Assembly: GCF_901538265.1 (NCBI RefSeq)
Contig: NZ_LR593886.1
Span: 434,001 to 498,000 of the forward strand
Source: Gemmata massiliana
Lineage (GTDB): Bacteria; Planctomycetota; Planctomycetia; Gemmatales; Gemmataceae
Reading direction: 5' to 3'
Length of the DNA: 64,000 bases
Within the stretch, counting starts at the first letter, position 1. The number at the start of each line of letters is the position of its first letter. The notes beneath the pieces were generated by a model. The model was not told the origin of the DNA. It saw only the letters and a program-made list of their open reading frames with translations, and ran no database searches. A program made the position numbers and the translations under genes. Positions 27,099 through 35,571 of the stretch are shown one piece after another.

Positions 27099-27977
27099 TC
27101 ATTCGAGATCGAACACGTCGCCGGCCGTGGGCGAAATGGCGGCCGCGACGGTCCGATTCGGTGTGGAGTAGGGCAACTTCCGGACGTGCCCGTCGCAGAA
27201 GAGGAACCACACACCGTTGGGGTCGGGCGATCCCCAATTGTCCGAAACGGTTTCGATGAGCTTCGGGGCGTCGCGGAGCAGTTTGTCGCCCTTGCGCCCG
27301 GTCCCGCCGCTCCCTCCGAAGATGATCGGTTCGTCCCAGTACCAGACACCGGCCTTGATCGCGTCGGTGTCCATCGCTTTCTCGGCGATCAGTGCGGTTT
27401 CGGCGAGGCCGTCTTTGACCTGTTCCGGCTTCATCATGTTGCCGTTGCCGCCGCGGACCACCTGATCGTTGGCGGCGTAGTCCGTGCGGCCCCACGGCCC
27501 TAGCCCCGCGTCCTGGTACGTCCACTTCGCGTAGATCGGATCGACCTTCGGCACCTGTTGGGCTTCGGCGGGGCGCCGCGTGCCGATGTAGTAGGCCGGA
27601 ACCGCCCGCGTGTGGTCCTGCTTGCGGAACGCTTCTTCTTCGCCGATGTACGGCAGAATGCTGTACGCCCAGCACCCGGTTTGGAGCCGCCCCGCGCGCT
27701 TGGGGTCGCCGTAACCCCAGCGGAACGTCTCACTGTCCGGGAACCCGGTTCGACAGTCGGGTGTGGTGACCGCTTCGGCCGGCGGCCCGCCGTTCCCCGG
27801 GAAGAAGCCGTAGGTCGTGGTGAACGACTGCATCCCCTGGCCGATCGTGCGCAGGTTCTCCTTTGACCGCGACGCGGCGTTCGCGGCCCGCGCCTTGGCG
27901 ATCGCCGGGAGCAGCAGCCCCGCGACGATTGCGACGAGCGCGGTCCCGAACGCGATGTTAGTGATTCGGCGAATCAC
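27099..27977 (-). CDS. Degenerate DUF1559-like protein lacking the prepilin motif
   Basis: A 292-residue protein of pseudopilin type. It has an N-terminal hydrophobic helix, ITNIAFGTALVAIVAGLLLP, then AKARAANAASRSKENLRTIG, which aligns with the [19 protein letters not shown] region of DUF1559 proteins, and a C-terminal FLFCDGHVRKLPYS. The GF-(T/S)-LIE cleavage motif is missing, so normal prepilin processing is doubtful. The middle resembles the full DUF1559 protein at 28418 (ANDQV, EKAM, then WVWDEP- and GGSGGTGR-like blocks), suggesting an old duplication. The start is a GTG at 27977 behind AGAGAGG. Confidence 0.75.
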   Translation of the reverse strand: MIRRITNIAFGTALVAIVAGLLLPAIAKARAANAASRSKENLRTIGQGMQSFTTTYGFFPGNGGPPAEAVTTPDCRTGFPDSETFRWGYGDPKRAGRLQTGCWAYSILPYIGEEEAFRKQDHTRAVPAYYIGTRRPAEAQQVPKVDPIYAKWTYQDAGLGPWGRTDYAANDQVVRGGNGNMMKPEQVKDGLAETALIAEKAMDTDAIKAGVWYWDEPIIFGGSGGTGRKGDKLLRDAPKLIETVSDNWGSPDPNGVWFLFCDGHVRKLPYSTPNRTVAAAISPTAGDVFDLE

Positions 27978-28005
27978 GTGCGGCCTCTCTGTGGGCGAGT
28001 GGCGG

Positions 28006-28401
28006 TCACTTGACCTCGAACGTGTGATCCTTGACGCCCTCGTCGGGCACCGTAATCGAGAGCGGGGTCTTCGCGGCGTCGGCATAGTTCGGGCGGCCGA
28101 TGCGATTGGCCAGTTCCGGCGAGAGCGTTACCTTGTACACCCCGGGAGGTACGCCGTCCCCGTGCGGGTACGAGCGCATGGTAAACGAACCGTCCACTTG
28201 GAGCTGACAGCTCGGCTTTTCGCCCTTGTACTCGTTCCCGGTGTCCGCAACGAACCAGACGCTCCCGGCCGTAAGCGGTTGGTTCTTGTGGACCACTTTG
28301 CCGGTAACCGGGGCGAGTTTCGGCTTGTTCCCGCACCCGGTCACCGAGACGGCCGCGGCGAACAGGGCCGCGGCCGTGACGAGCCGACACAACACGTTCA
28401 T
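28006..28401 (-). CDS. Small lipoprotein of planctomycete type
   Basis: A 131-residue predicted lipoprotein: the signal MNVLCRLVTAAALFAAAVSV ends in TGC (Cys23). The mature part begins NKPKLAPVTGKVVHKNQPL, followed by GSVWFVADTG, PPGVYKVTLSPE and a terminal DHTFEVK strand. This is the transthyretin/carboxypeptidase-regulatory-like beta-sandwich often encoded next to DUF1559 genes in planctomycetes. It sits 16 bases after the pseudopilin at 28418 and 28 bases before the degenerate pilin gene, so the three are probably one transcript. No enzymatic role is expected. Confidence 0.85.
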   Translation of the reverse strand: MNVLCRLVTAAALFAAAVSVTGCGNKPKLAPVTGKVVHKNQPLTAGSVWFVADTGNEYKGEKPSCQLQVDGSFTMRSYPHGDGVPPGVYKVTLSPELANRIGRPNYADAAKTPLSITVPDEGVKDHTFEVK

Positions 28402-28417
28402 TATGTGCCTACTGGTA

Positions 28418-29392
28418 TCAGTTGAAGGTGATGACCTGGCCGTCCGCGGGGCGGATCATGAGCCGAACCATCGTCGTCGCGGTCGAGTAGTTCACCGTTC
28501 GGACGCTGCCGTCCCCGAAAACGAACTGGGCGCCAGACGCCCCGGGCGCGCCCCAGTTGCCGCCACCGCAGCTTTCGGAGCCGATCGACCACGTATTGGC
28601 GTACACCAGTTCGGGGAAATCGATCATGCGCGAGTCCGGGTAGATCGCGTCACCACAGCGCCCGGTGCCGCCGGTGCCACCCATCACATACGGCTCGTCC
28701 CAAACCCACCCGCCGCCTTGGGCCGCGCGGGGGCTCATCGCCTTTTCGCCGATGAAGATCGTGTTCGATAGCCCGTCGGTGACGCTCCCAACGGTCGAAA
28801 CCTTCCCCCACCCGGCGTAGGTCGTGCAGAACACTTGGTCGTTCGCTGCGTAGTCGGTCCGCGCGCTCGCACCCAAACTGGAATCCTGGCTGAACGACCA
28901 ACCGGGGTACACGGCGTCGGTTGCGGGGACCACTTGAGGGGTGGCGTTCCGGCGCGAGGGCATGTAGTACGTCTTCACCGCGGTGCCGAACGCCAAGAGC
29001 GGATTTTGGAACAGGGCCTGCTGTTCGACGTAGGGCAGGAGCGAGTAGAACGCGGAACCGAGCTGGTATTTGCCGGCCTTGCTCGGGTCACCCCAGCGCG
29101 GGCGGAACGTGGAACTCGGCGGGATAACGGTCTGTGCGAGCGGAGAGGTGTAGGGGGCGGTGTTGTTCGCGCCGCCGGTGTAGTCGTATCCACCACCGTT
29201 CGGGTAATACTGGTAGGTCGATTCGTAGTTGGCGCTCGCCAAACCCATTTGCTTCAGGTTGTTTTGGCTGCTCATGCGTGCGGCGGCCTCGCGCACTTTT
29301 TGGACCGCGGGGAGAAGCAGTCCGATGAGGATCGCGATGATCGCGATCACAACGAGCAATTCAATGAGCGTAAACCCGCGACGACGGGTCAT
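28418..29392 (-). CDS. DUF1559-family pseudopilin
   Basis: A 324-residue pseudopilin. [20 protein letters not shown] is a complete prepilin leader and cleavage motif. [20 protein letters not shown] follows and the C-terminus carries [14 protein letters not shown], the H-X9-DG region. The start at 29392 (GGGAGA upstream) is chosen over 29431 so that the charged leader is short, as in the family. It is the first gene of a minus-strand run that continues through the lipoprotein, pilin-like, DUF1549/1553, DUF1501, EF-hand and ABC ATPase genes. Confidence 0.93.
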   Translation of the reverse strand: MTRRRGFTLIELLVVIAIIAILIGLLLPAVQKVREAAARMSSQNNLKQMGLASANYESTYQYYPNGGGYDYTGGANNTAPYTSPLAQTVIPPSSTFRPRWGDPSKAGKYQLGSAFYSLLPYVEQQALFQNPLLAFGTAVKTYYMPSRRNATPQVVPATDAVYPGWSFSQDSSLGASARTDYAANDQVFCTTYAGWGKVSTVGSVTDGLSNTIFIGEKAMSPRAAQGGGWVWDEPYVMGGTGGTGRCGDAIYPDSRMIDFPELVYANTWSIGSESCGGGNWGAPGASGAQFVFGDGSVRTVNYSTATTMVRLMIRPADGQVITFN

Positions 29393-29518
29393 GGGATCTC
29401 CCGGGTGAAGAGCAAGCTGGCGGAAAAACATTTATGTCTGCCGTAGAATCACTATGTTGCGGAGACTACCACTCCGAGTCAACGACCTTTCAGGAAATTC
29501 ACGACACCTGCCCTGGTG

Positions 29519-30130
29519 TTACTTTGTCACGCGAAAGGCTTCGATTGCCGCCGCGATTCGTGTCGCGGTGGTGAGCCAACACATCCCGCCGAAGATCCAC
29601 GCGAACCACACGAACAGGTCCGGAAACAGGCACACCAGTACGAACACCGCGATCGTCTCCGCGCCTTCGGTAAGGCCGCCGAGGTAGTAGATCGCCTTCT
29701 TCCCGCGCGCTTCTGTGGTGGTGCCACGCTTGGCCGCAATCGCGGCGAACGCCAGGAACGAGCTGCCGGTGCCCACGAAGCTGAGCACGAGAAAGCACGC
29801 CGCCAGCGCGAATTCCGGCCGACCGACGGCGAAGAAAAACGGCACGCCCGAATAGAACAGAAAATCCAGCGTGATATCGAGGTAGCCGCCGAGATCGGTC
29901 GGGCCGAGGCGCCGGGCTAACGCGCCGTCGAGTCCGTCCGCCACGCGGTTCAATGCGATCAGTGCGAGTGCCGCTTCGTACTGGCAAAACGCCAGCGCCG
30001 CACACGCCGCCGCGCCGAACGCGAACCCCGTCACGGTCACAACGTTCGCGCTCAGCCCGCACCTGGCCATCACCGCGGCCAATCGGTCCAGGGGATCATC
30101 AATCAACCGGCGCAGTCGGGCGTCGAACAT
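29519..30130 (-). CDS. CDP-alcohol phosphatidyltransferase
   Basis: A 203-residue integral membrane enzyme that would transfer a phosphatidyl group from CDP-diacylglycerol to an alcohol such as glycerol phosphate, inositol or serine. The signature D-x2-DG-x2-AR-x8-G-x3-D-x3-D is complete: DGLDGALARRLG then GGYLDITLDF (about residues 65-90). Six hydrophobic helices fit the family. The sequence alone does not decide which alcohol is used. It is divergent from the DUF547 gene, with 90 bases between the chosen starts. Confidence 0.9.
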   Translation of the reverse strand: MFDARLRRLIDDPLDRLAAVMARCGLSANVVTVTGFAFGAAACAALAFCQYEAALALIALNRVADGLDGALARRLGPTDLGGYLDITLDFLFYSGVPFFFAVGRPEFALAACFLVLSFVGTGSSFLAFAAIAAKRGTTTEARGKKAIYYLGGLTEGAETIAVFVLVCLFPDLFVWFAWIFGGMCWLTTATRIAAAIEAFRVTK

Positions 30131-30220
30131 TCGCTCTCTCGTGTGTGGCCCGCGCTTGGGGCGCTCGTCGGTATCCAGTGGGGGAGGTATGCTGTCTCTT
30201 CGCCGCGAGTGAGGTGCTGC

Positions 30221-31000
30221 GTGCCGTTTCCGTTATTCGCCCCGACCGTATTCATCGGAGAACCGTACCCCCGCGAGAACCGTGTTCCGCTCGCGGAGGT
30301 GGATCACGGTCCGTTCGACGCGCTCCTCGCCAAGTTCGTGGACAGCAACGGCCGCGTGGCCTACGCGGACTGGAAGGCGAGCGACGCGGACGTGCGCGCC
30401 CTCCACGAGTACCTCACCGCGGTCGGTCGGGCCGACATCGACGGCCCCGCTCCGCACGAATCTACCCTCGCGTTCTGGATCAACGTCTACAACGCGCTCA
30501 CACTCGCGGGCATCCTCCGCGTATACCCGACCACGAGCATCCGGAACCACACCGGTCGCGTGTTCGGGTTCAACATCTGGAAGAACCTCCGGCTGCACAT
30601 CGGCGACCGCACGTTCTCGCTCTCCGAAATCGAGCACGGCGTACTGCGACTGCTGAGCGACCCGCGGGTTCACTTTGCGCTCGTGTGCGCGTCCAACAGT
30701 TGCCCGGTCCTGCGCCCGCGGGCGTTCACCGGCGACACCGTTCAGCACGAACTGGAAGCGAGCGCCCGCGAGTTCTTCGCGCGCCCGGACGCCGTTCGTA
30801 TCGATTCCGAAAAACAGGTGGTTTCGCTCTCCAAGTTGTTCAAGTGGTATGGACCCGACTTCACCTCCACGTCCGCGGATCTCCTGACCGCGATACGGAA
30901 GTTTCTCCCCGACGCAGCCCGCGATCAGATCGATTCGATGCAGACTCAAGTGGAGTTTTTGCCCTACGACTGGAAGCTGAACGATCAGCAGGGTGAATAG
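30221..31000 (+). CDS. DUF547 domain protein
   Basis: A 259-residue protein of unknown function. The family blocks are plain: STLAFWINVYNALTLAGIL (about residues 80-98), then NHTGRVFGFNIWKNL, DRTFSLSEIEHGVLR and FALVCASNSCPVLRP, whose Cys and nearby His suggest a papain-like transglutaminase fold. The start is uncertain. I prefer the GTG at 30221 because AGGTG lies nearby and because the ATG at 30143 would begin 13 bases from the divergent gene. It ends seven bases from a convergent gene. Confidence 0.85.
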   Translation: MPFPLFAPTVFIGEPYPRENRVPLAEVDHGPFDALLAKFVDSNGRVAYADWKASDADVRALHEYLTAVGRADIDGPAPHESTLAFWINVYNALTLAGILRVYPTTSIRNHTGRVFGFNIWKNLRLHIGDRTFSLSEIEHGVLRLLSDPRVHFALVCASNSCPVLRPRAFTGDTVQHELEASAREFFARPDAVRIDSEKQVVSLSKLFKWYGPDFTSTSADLLTAIRKFLPDAARDQIDSMQTQVEFLPYDWKLNDQQGE

Positions 31001-31006
31001 CCGCAT

Positions 31007-32002
31007 TTACATCCGCGCGATGGGTTCTTCGGCCACGCCGACCTTCTTCAGCCGTTCGAGGTGGTCCGCATACGCTTTCTGGCGGTTCACGAAGAACAGC
31101 CCGCCCTTTCCGCCGCGCATCCGGATGCGCCAGTACGTCGCCCAGGCGAGCGCCTTTTCCGGCCAGCGCACGAACCGCCGACCGCCGCCGTACTCGCCCT
31201 GGAAGTACCGCCCCTTCTCGATGGCCGGGCGCACGACTGTTTCGGCTCCGCCGTCTTTTTTGACCACGTACACGTCGTCGGCCCAGTGGCCGGTAATCAG
31301 GTTCGCGGCGGGATAGGGTGCGGAGTTGCCCCACAACACCTTCCCCTTCGGGCCGTTCGCGTTGCAGAACCACGGGAAGATCGTTCGCAGGCAGCACACG
31401 AAGTAGGCGTAGTCGCGCGGACGGTACTCGCGGTTACGGAACAGGATCAGGACTTCGCGGCGCTCCTCACGCACGAAGCGATAGATCTCGTGTTTGAATT
31501 TCTTGTCGCTGAAAAAGGAGATCGCGTCCGGGAAGTCCGTGAAGATGAGTTGGCCGCTGTTGTAATGGCTGGTGCCGTGGATGTAACTGATGCCGTGCGG
31601 CATCCGGCGCCGCGGACCGATCGGGAGTTCTTCCGGACCTGTCGACAGCCCCACGCGGTACGCGAGGAACTGCCCCGTCTTCGTGACGACGAAATCATCG
31701 ATCGGGAGTGCGTCCTCGTTCGGGCCGCGCGGGGAGCGGAAGATGACGTTATCGTGCCAGATGTACTGACCGGTAGCCGGGTTGATGCCGGTGACCCACG
31801 GGTGATCGGGGCCGACCAGCCCGTGTTTCATCGGGCGGAGTTGGGTGATGTCGAGCACGCGCACGATGCCCAGACCGTTGTGCCCCATTTGGTAGAGCCA
31901 ACGGAACGGGATGCCGAACCAGTACCCGATGCCGTCGCGGTGCAGGCGGGCGGGAACCGTAGCGGGTTCGGCACGGCCGAGTTGCGGCCGGTTCGCGGTC
32001 AT
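31007..32002 (-). CDS. Unknown protein coupled to an ArsI-like enzyme
   Basis: A 331-residue protein that I do not recognise. It is rich in aromatic and charged residues, with blocks such as GYWFGIPFRWLYQMGHNG, YIWHDNVIFRSPRGP, MPHGISYIHGTSHYNSG and CCLRTIFPWFCNANGPKG. There is no signal peptide or clear membrane helix. Several His and Cys residues in these blocks could bind metal, but no known motif fits. Its ATG overlaps the TGA of the ArsI-like gene by four bases (ATGA), so the two are very probably translated together. A role in handling organoarsenical or other metal compounds is only inferred from that. Confidence 0.7.
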   Translation of the reverse strand: MTANRPQLGRAEPATVPARLHRDGIGYWFGIPFRWLYQMGHNGLGIVRVLDITQLRPMKHGLVGPDHPWVTGINPATGQYIWHDNVIFRSPRGPNEDALPIDDFVVTKTGQFLAYRVGLSTGPEELPIGPRRRMPHGISYIHGTSHYNSGQLIFTDFPDAISFFSDKKFKHEIYRFVREERREVLILFRNREYRPRDYAYFVCCLRTIFPWFCNANGPKGKVLWGNSAPYPAANLITGHWADDVYVVKKDGGAETVVRPAIEKGRYFQGEYGGGRRFVRWPEKALAWATYWRIRMRGGKGGLFFVNRQKAYADHLERLKKVGVAEEPIARM

Positions 32003-32631
32003 TTGGCGGCGACGCTCGTGCAGGCGTCCGCGCTCACTGGGGCGGGAGCCGTGACCGGTTCGGCGTGCTCGGCGATCGAAGCTGCGCCGTCAGCGGCGGA
32101 TGCCTTCCGACCGAACTTGTTGTTCCAGCCGCGGCGGATCGAACCCCACAGTCCGAGCGCCTTGAACGGCGGGACGAGAAGTTTGAGCTTCTTGTCCTTT
32201 TCGCCCCAGTTCGGCACGTCGTCGTGCAGCACGTACACTTCCCACATCGTCTGGTCGGGGTCCGTCACCCAGATCTTCGTCTGGTGCGCGTAACAGCACT
32301 TCACGTCGTCCTGCTGGCCCATCTGTGCCCCGACCGCCTTCAATCGCTCCTGGATCGCCCGCAGTTGTTCGACCGTGACCACACGAAGCCCGAGGTGGTT
32401 GAGCGGCCCGCCGACACACGCCCGCTTGGGCTTGAGTGACAGAACGAGCGGCGGAACGTCGACCTCGAATTTGACGTAATCCGCGTACACCTTCACCGGC
32501 TTCGTACCGAACAGTGCGGTGTAGAACTCGACCGACCGCGCGAGATCGGAGACGTTCAGCGACGCATGGAACTTGACCACGGCCGTGGCCGATTCCGGGG
32601 TGCGATTCGCGGCCGGGGGGATAGCGCTCAT
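31999..32631 (-). CDS. ArsI/CadI-family vicinal-oxygen-chelate dioxygenase-like protein
   Basis: A 210-residue glyoxalase/VOC-fold protein. The N-terminal ~145 residues match ArsI/CadI: KFHASLNVSDLARSVEFYTA, then the metal His in GGPLNHLGLRV, CCYAHQTKIWVTDPD with the paired cysteines of the arsenic site, and the terminal Glu in MWEVYVL. ArsI cleaves the C-As bond of trivalent organoarsenicals. The last ~60 residues are a low-complexity extension not found in ArsI. GGAG lies eight bases before the ATG. No arsR, arsM or arsenite pump is in the window, so arsenic specificity rests on the cysteine pair only. Confidence 0.85.
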   Translation of the reverse strand: MSAIPPAANRTPESATAVVKFHASLNVSDLARSVEFYTALFGTKPVKVYADYVKFEVDVPPLVLSLKPKRACVGGPLNHLGLRVVTVEQLRAIQERLKAVGAQMGQQDDVKCCYAHQTKIWVTDPDQTMWEVYVLHDDVPNWGEKDKKLKLLVPPFKALGLWGSIRRGWNNKFGRKASAADGAASIAEHAEPVTAPAPVSADACTSVAAK

Positions 32632-33034
32632 AGGAACTCCGCGTGCGGTTCGGACGTGCGTCGGGATCGGTGAGCGTTTTGGCTCTTTAAGGCGTGCCCT
32701 GGTGTTAAGATATTACCCACCCCCGACCCGACAACAAGCAGTATTCCCCGCTGCTCTCGGTGCGCTTACAGCGCATACGGGCCAACTGGATGTCGTGGAC
32801 GCACAGGGCTCCCGCCCTGTGCTACGTCAGACGGCCCCGTCCGGGGCGAAGACAAATACCCTCAATGCGTTTCCGCCGCGGAGCGGCCGGCGTTCGTAGC
32901 ACAGGGCGGGAGCCCTGTGTACGTGTAGCCACAGGCGCGCGGGATCGCGTTGATTCGCCATTTCCACTTGCCCCCGGATGTGCGATGCTGGATGCGTTCT
33001 AACGCTGCCCTTCCAAACGATGAGGCTTCCGTTC
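32632..33034. other. Gene-free stretch with a dispersed-type palindrome
   Basis: About 400 bases between the divergent ArsI-like and C45 genes. It holds the 25-bp inverted repeat listed separately and should hold promoters for both genes. No credible small gene was found. Confidence 0.6.
32802..32919. repeat. 25-bp perfect inverted repeat, each arm itself palindromic
   Basis: Bases 32802-32826 are exactly complementary to 32895-32919, 68 bases apart. Each arm contains CACAGGGC-TCCC-GCCCTGTG or its complement, so each can also fold alone. The layout resembles REP/BIME-type or small non-autonomous palindromic elements. There is no ORF inside and no flanking duplication was noted. Confidence 0.8.
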
Positions 33035-34465
33035 ATGCGTCGCCTTGCTCTATTCCTTCCACTCATCCTCTCCTCTCTTTTTGTCGCCTCTCCCACCATC
33101 TCGGCCCCGCCGGTCGCGGTCGAGATCCCCGCCGCACACAAGCCCGAAGCCAAGGACGTCATCCGCTACGGCGACGGTTACCGCTACCCGCAAGCCGGGT
33201 GGGTGGTGCTGCACGTCGAGGGCGAGCCGTACACCCGCGGGTACCAGCAGGGCCGCTTGCTCTCGAAAGAGATCGCCGCGTTCATTCGGATGATCGCGGC
33301 CGATCGTAGCGCGAAGGCCCCCGCCGACGGGTGGAAGGCCGCCCGCCAACTCGCGAACGCGCTGTTTCTCCGCAAGATCGACCGCGAGGTTCTCGAAGAG
33401 ATGAAGGGGATCGCGGAGGGCGCAACCGACGCCGGCGAGAGTTACGATCAGCGCGACATCGATCTGCTCGATATTGTCGTGCTGAATTCCTGGATGGAAC
33501 TCGAGTCGCTCGATTCCGCGCTCAACACGATGCCCACCGGTCTGGAAGACAAAGTGTTCCCGCGCCCGGGCCTGCCGAAAGCCCCCGCGCCGCGCCCGAC
33601 GAAAAAGGACCACTGCTCGGCGTTCATCGCGACCGGTCCGGCAACGGCCGATGGGAAGATCGTGTTCGGGCACATCACGATGTCGGGTCTTAACAGTGCC
33701 CCGTTCGTCAACGTGTGGATCGACGTGGTGCCGAAGAAGGGGCACCGGTTCGTGATGCAGGCGTTCCCGGGCGGCGTGTGGTCGAGCCAGGATTATTACA
33801 TCAACGACGCCGGCATCGTGCTGTGCGAAACGACAATCAGTCAGTCCCCGTTCGACGCGACGGGCATGGCCCTGACGAGCCGCGCGCGTAAGGCGATCCA
33901 ATACGGCGACAGCATCGACGCGGTCGTGAAGGCGCTATCCGAGAAGAACAACGGGCTGTACGCGAACGAGTGGCTCATCGGCGATCTGAAGACGAACGAG
34001 ATCGCGATGTTTGAACTCGGCACGAAAGCCACGAAGTTGTGGCGCAGTTCCAAAGAGGAGTGGTTTGGAGAGACAAAGGGCTTCTATTGGGGCAACAACA
34101 ACGCGAAGGATCTGGCCGTGCGCCTCGAAGCACTTCCCGCGGAGGCGGACGAGCGCCCCGAACGGACCGAGTGGGAACCCGACGAGCGCGATAAGGCGTG
34201 GTTGAAGTTCTACAAGGAGTATGCGGGGAAGATCGATGCGGCCGCGGCGAAGGTCGCGTTCACGAACGAAACGCTGGCCCAAGACTCATCACTGGACGCG
34301 AAGTACGCCACCGCGGACATGGCGAAGAAGTTGGCCACGCACGCGATGTACGGCCCGCCGCACGGCAAACCGTGGAAGCCGACCGACGAGCAGAAGCGCG
34401 ACCACCCGGAAATCATGACGCTCGAACCGCACCCGTGGACCGTGCTTACCGCCGGCAAACCTTAA
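33035..34465 (+). CDS. C45-family (Ntn) peptidase/acyltransferase-like hydrolase
   Basis: A 476-residue exported protein with a signal peptide (MRRLALFLPLILSSLFVASP). It resembles C45 self-processing N-terminal-nucleophile hydrolases: GEPYTRGYQQGRLLSKEI near the start, and DHCSAFIATGPATADGKIVF, where the Cys would be the processing site and nucleophile (about residue 192). VWSSQDYYINDAGIVLCETT continues the core. Known relatives include isopenicillin acyltransferase and acid ceramidase-like enzymes. The substrate is unknown. The ATG at 33035 has GAGG nine bases upstream; upstream ATGs give a less typical signal. Confidence 0.8.
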   Translation: MRRLALFLPLILSSLFVASPTISAPPVAVEIPAAHKPEAKDVIRYGDGYRYPQAGWVVLHVEGEPYTRGYQQGRLLSKEIAAFIRMIAADRSAKAPADGWKAARQLANALFLRKIDREVLEEMKGIAEGATDAGESYDQRDIDLLDIVVLNSWMELESLDSALNTMPTGLEDKVFPRPGLPKAPAPRPTKKDHCSAFIATGPATADGKIVFGHITMSGLNSAPFVNVWIDVVPKKGHRFVMQAFPGGVWSSQDYYINDAGIVLCETTISQSPFDATGMALTSRARKAIQYGDSIDAVVKALSEKNNGLYANEWLIGDLKTNEIAMFELGTKATKLWRSSKEEWFGETKGFYWGNNNAKDLAVRLEALPAEADERPERTEWEPDERDKAWLKFYKEYAGKIDAAAAKVAFTNETLAQDSSLDAKYATADMAKKLATHAMYGPPHGKPWKPTDEQKRDHPEIMTLEPHPWTVLTAGKP

Positions 34466-34478
34466 CGGTTTGCGCCGG

Positions 34479-34561
34479 AAGGTCATAACGTCGCAGGTCG
34501 TAAGGTCGAAGGCATCCTTGTTTGGTGCTCTTGACCTTACGACCTGTGACTTTGTGACCTT
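34479..34561. repeat. 29-bp imperfect inverted repeat between convergent genes
   Basis: Bases 34479-34507 pair with 34533-34561 with three mismatches. The left arm shares the core GTCGCA(A/G)GTCGTAAGGTCGA with 10983-11003. It lies between the stops of the C45 and DUF1508 genes and could act as a two-way terminator. Confidence 0.65.
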
Positions 34562-34579
34562 CCGACCACACGAAGCGGG

Positions 34580-34873
34580 TTACTTCTTCTCTTCTTTCAC
34601 TTCGACTACCTTCCCCTTCGCAAATGTCGCTTTGAGGAACTCGACTTCCTTCAGCGCCTCTTCCTTCTTCTCGTAGCCCACGGTGCCGATCGCGACCGAC
34701 TTGCCCTCGGTGTTCTTGATGCGGAACCGCCAGCCGTCCTTCGCCTTGTAAACCTCGATCGTGCCGACTTCCTCGGTTTTCTTCTGAAGTGCCGGCGCGG
34801 GAGATGACCCGGTCGACGCGATCAACGCCGCGACGACGGCAAACAGGGCGAACGAACGCAACGCGGTGCGCAT
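34580..34873 (-). CDS. Secreted DUF1508 (YegP-like) protein
   Basis: A 97-residue exported protein: signal peptide MRTALRSFALFAVVAALIAS, then one DUF1508 unit, GTIEVYKAKDGWRFRIKNTE followed by IGTVGYEKKEEALKEVEFLK. YegP-like proteins usually have two such units and are cytoplasmic, so a single exported copy is unusual. The end is Lys/Glu rich. The start at 34873 puts the signal first; the longer frame from 35110 is unlikely. No clear Shine-Dalgarno precedes it. Its function is unknown. Confidence 0.75.
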   Translation of the reverse strand: MRTALRSFALFAVVAALIASTGSSPAPALQKKTEEVGTIEVYKAKDGWRFRIKNTEGKSVAIGTVGYEKKEEALKEVEFLKATFAKGKVVEVKEEKK

Positions 34874-34965
34874 GGGAGGACTCGCAGTGTGAGTGGCGCT
34901 GGGGCAGATCCCCGGCGCAGAAGGATTATCGCACGCGAGAAAGTGAGAGACAACACACCCAAGCG

Positions 34966-35562
34966 TCATACGGGCAGGAGATCGCCCACAAGCACAGCGA
35001 AACCTGGGATGACGGGAAGTGCGGTCAGCGTGTCGATCGCCGTGAAGACAACAGGTGTTTGGCCCGGTTGGTGGGCCGTAACGGTGCGGGCGTCCGGATC
35101 CGCGACCCACACGAGGAGTACCCCAGCAGCCAGATAATCGTTGACCTTCTCGTCGACTTCCGGCTGCGTGTCGTTTTTGCTGCGTACTTCAACGACCAGT
35201 TCTGGAACCGTGACCAAGTACCCTTCCGGAGAAGTTCGCACGGGAAACTGAGCCGCCGTCACAAATGCCGCGTCAGGCCCAACAAGGTGGTCGGGGTACC
35301 GGCGAAGAATGACCGCGACTTCTGCAAATGCTTCCCCGTGTCCGCGCTCTTCGCCTTCGGACACGAGGTAGCGTGCGAACCGGGCCTGTCGGCGACCGTG
35401 ACTCGCTCCGGGGGGCGACATAATAATCAGCCTTCCACCATGAAGCTCGTAACGCACGTCGCCCGACGGCAGGTGCCGCGGCAGTGCGGCAACGTCGGCA
35501 ATGGTAAGCAACCGAGTACCGCTGTGAATCGGACCGGGGTGCGGTAGGGTTGCGGTGTTCAT
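34966..35562 (-). CDS. Uma2 family protein (DUF820, PD-(D/E)xK-like)
   Basis: A 198-residue protein of the Uma2/DUF820 family, which has a restriction-endonuclease-like fold and is hugely expanded in planctomycetes and cyanobacteria. Motifs: RYELHGGRLIIMSPPGASHG (about residues 37-56), GPDAAFVT, VPELVVEVRSKNDTQPEVDE (the E-x-K-like site) and the terminal VWVADPDARTVTAH. Nuclease activity has not been shown for most members. It stands alone between the DUF1508 gene and gatA; a second, distant copy is at 54359. Confidence 0.9.
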   Translation of the reverse strand: MNTATLPHPGPIHSGTRLLTIADVAALPRHLPSGDVRYELHGGRLIIMSPPGASHGRRQARFARYLVSEGEERGHGEAFAEVAVILRRYPDHLVGPDAAFVTAAQFPVRTSPEGYLVTVPELVVEVRSKNDTQPEVDEKVNDYLAAGVLLVWVADPDARTVTAHQPGQTPVVFTAIDTLTALPVIPGFAVLVGDLLPV

Positions 35563-35571
35563 GTCTCGATT

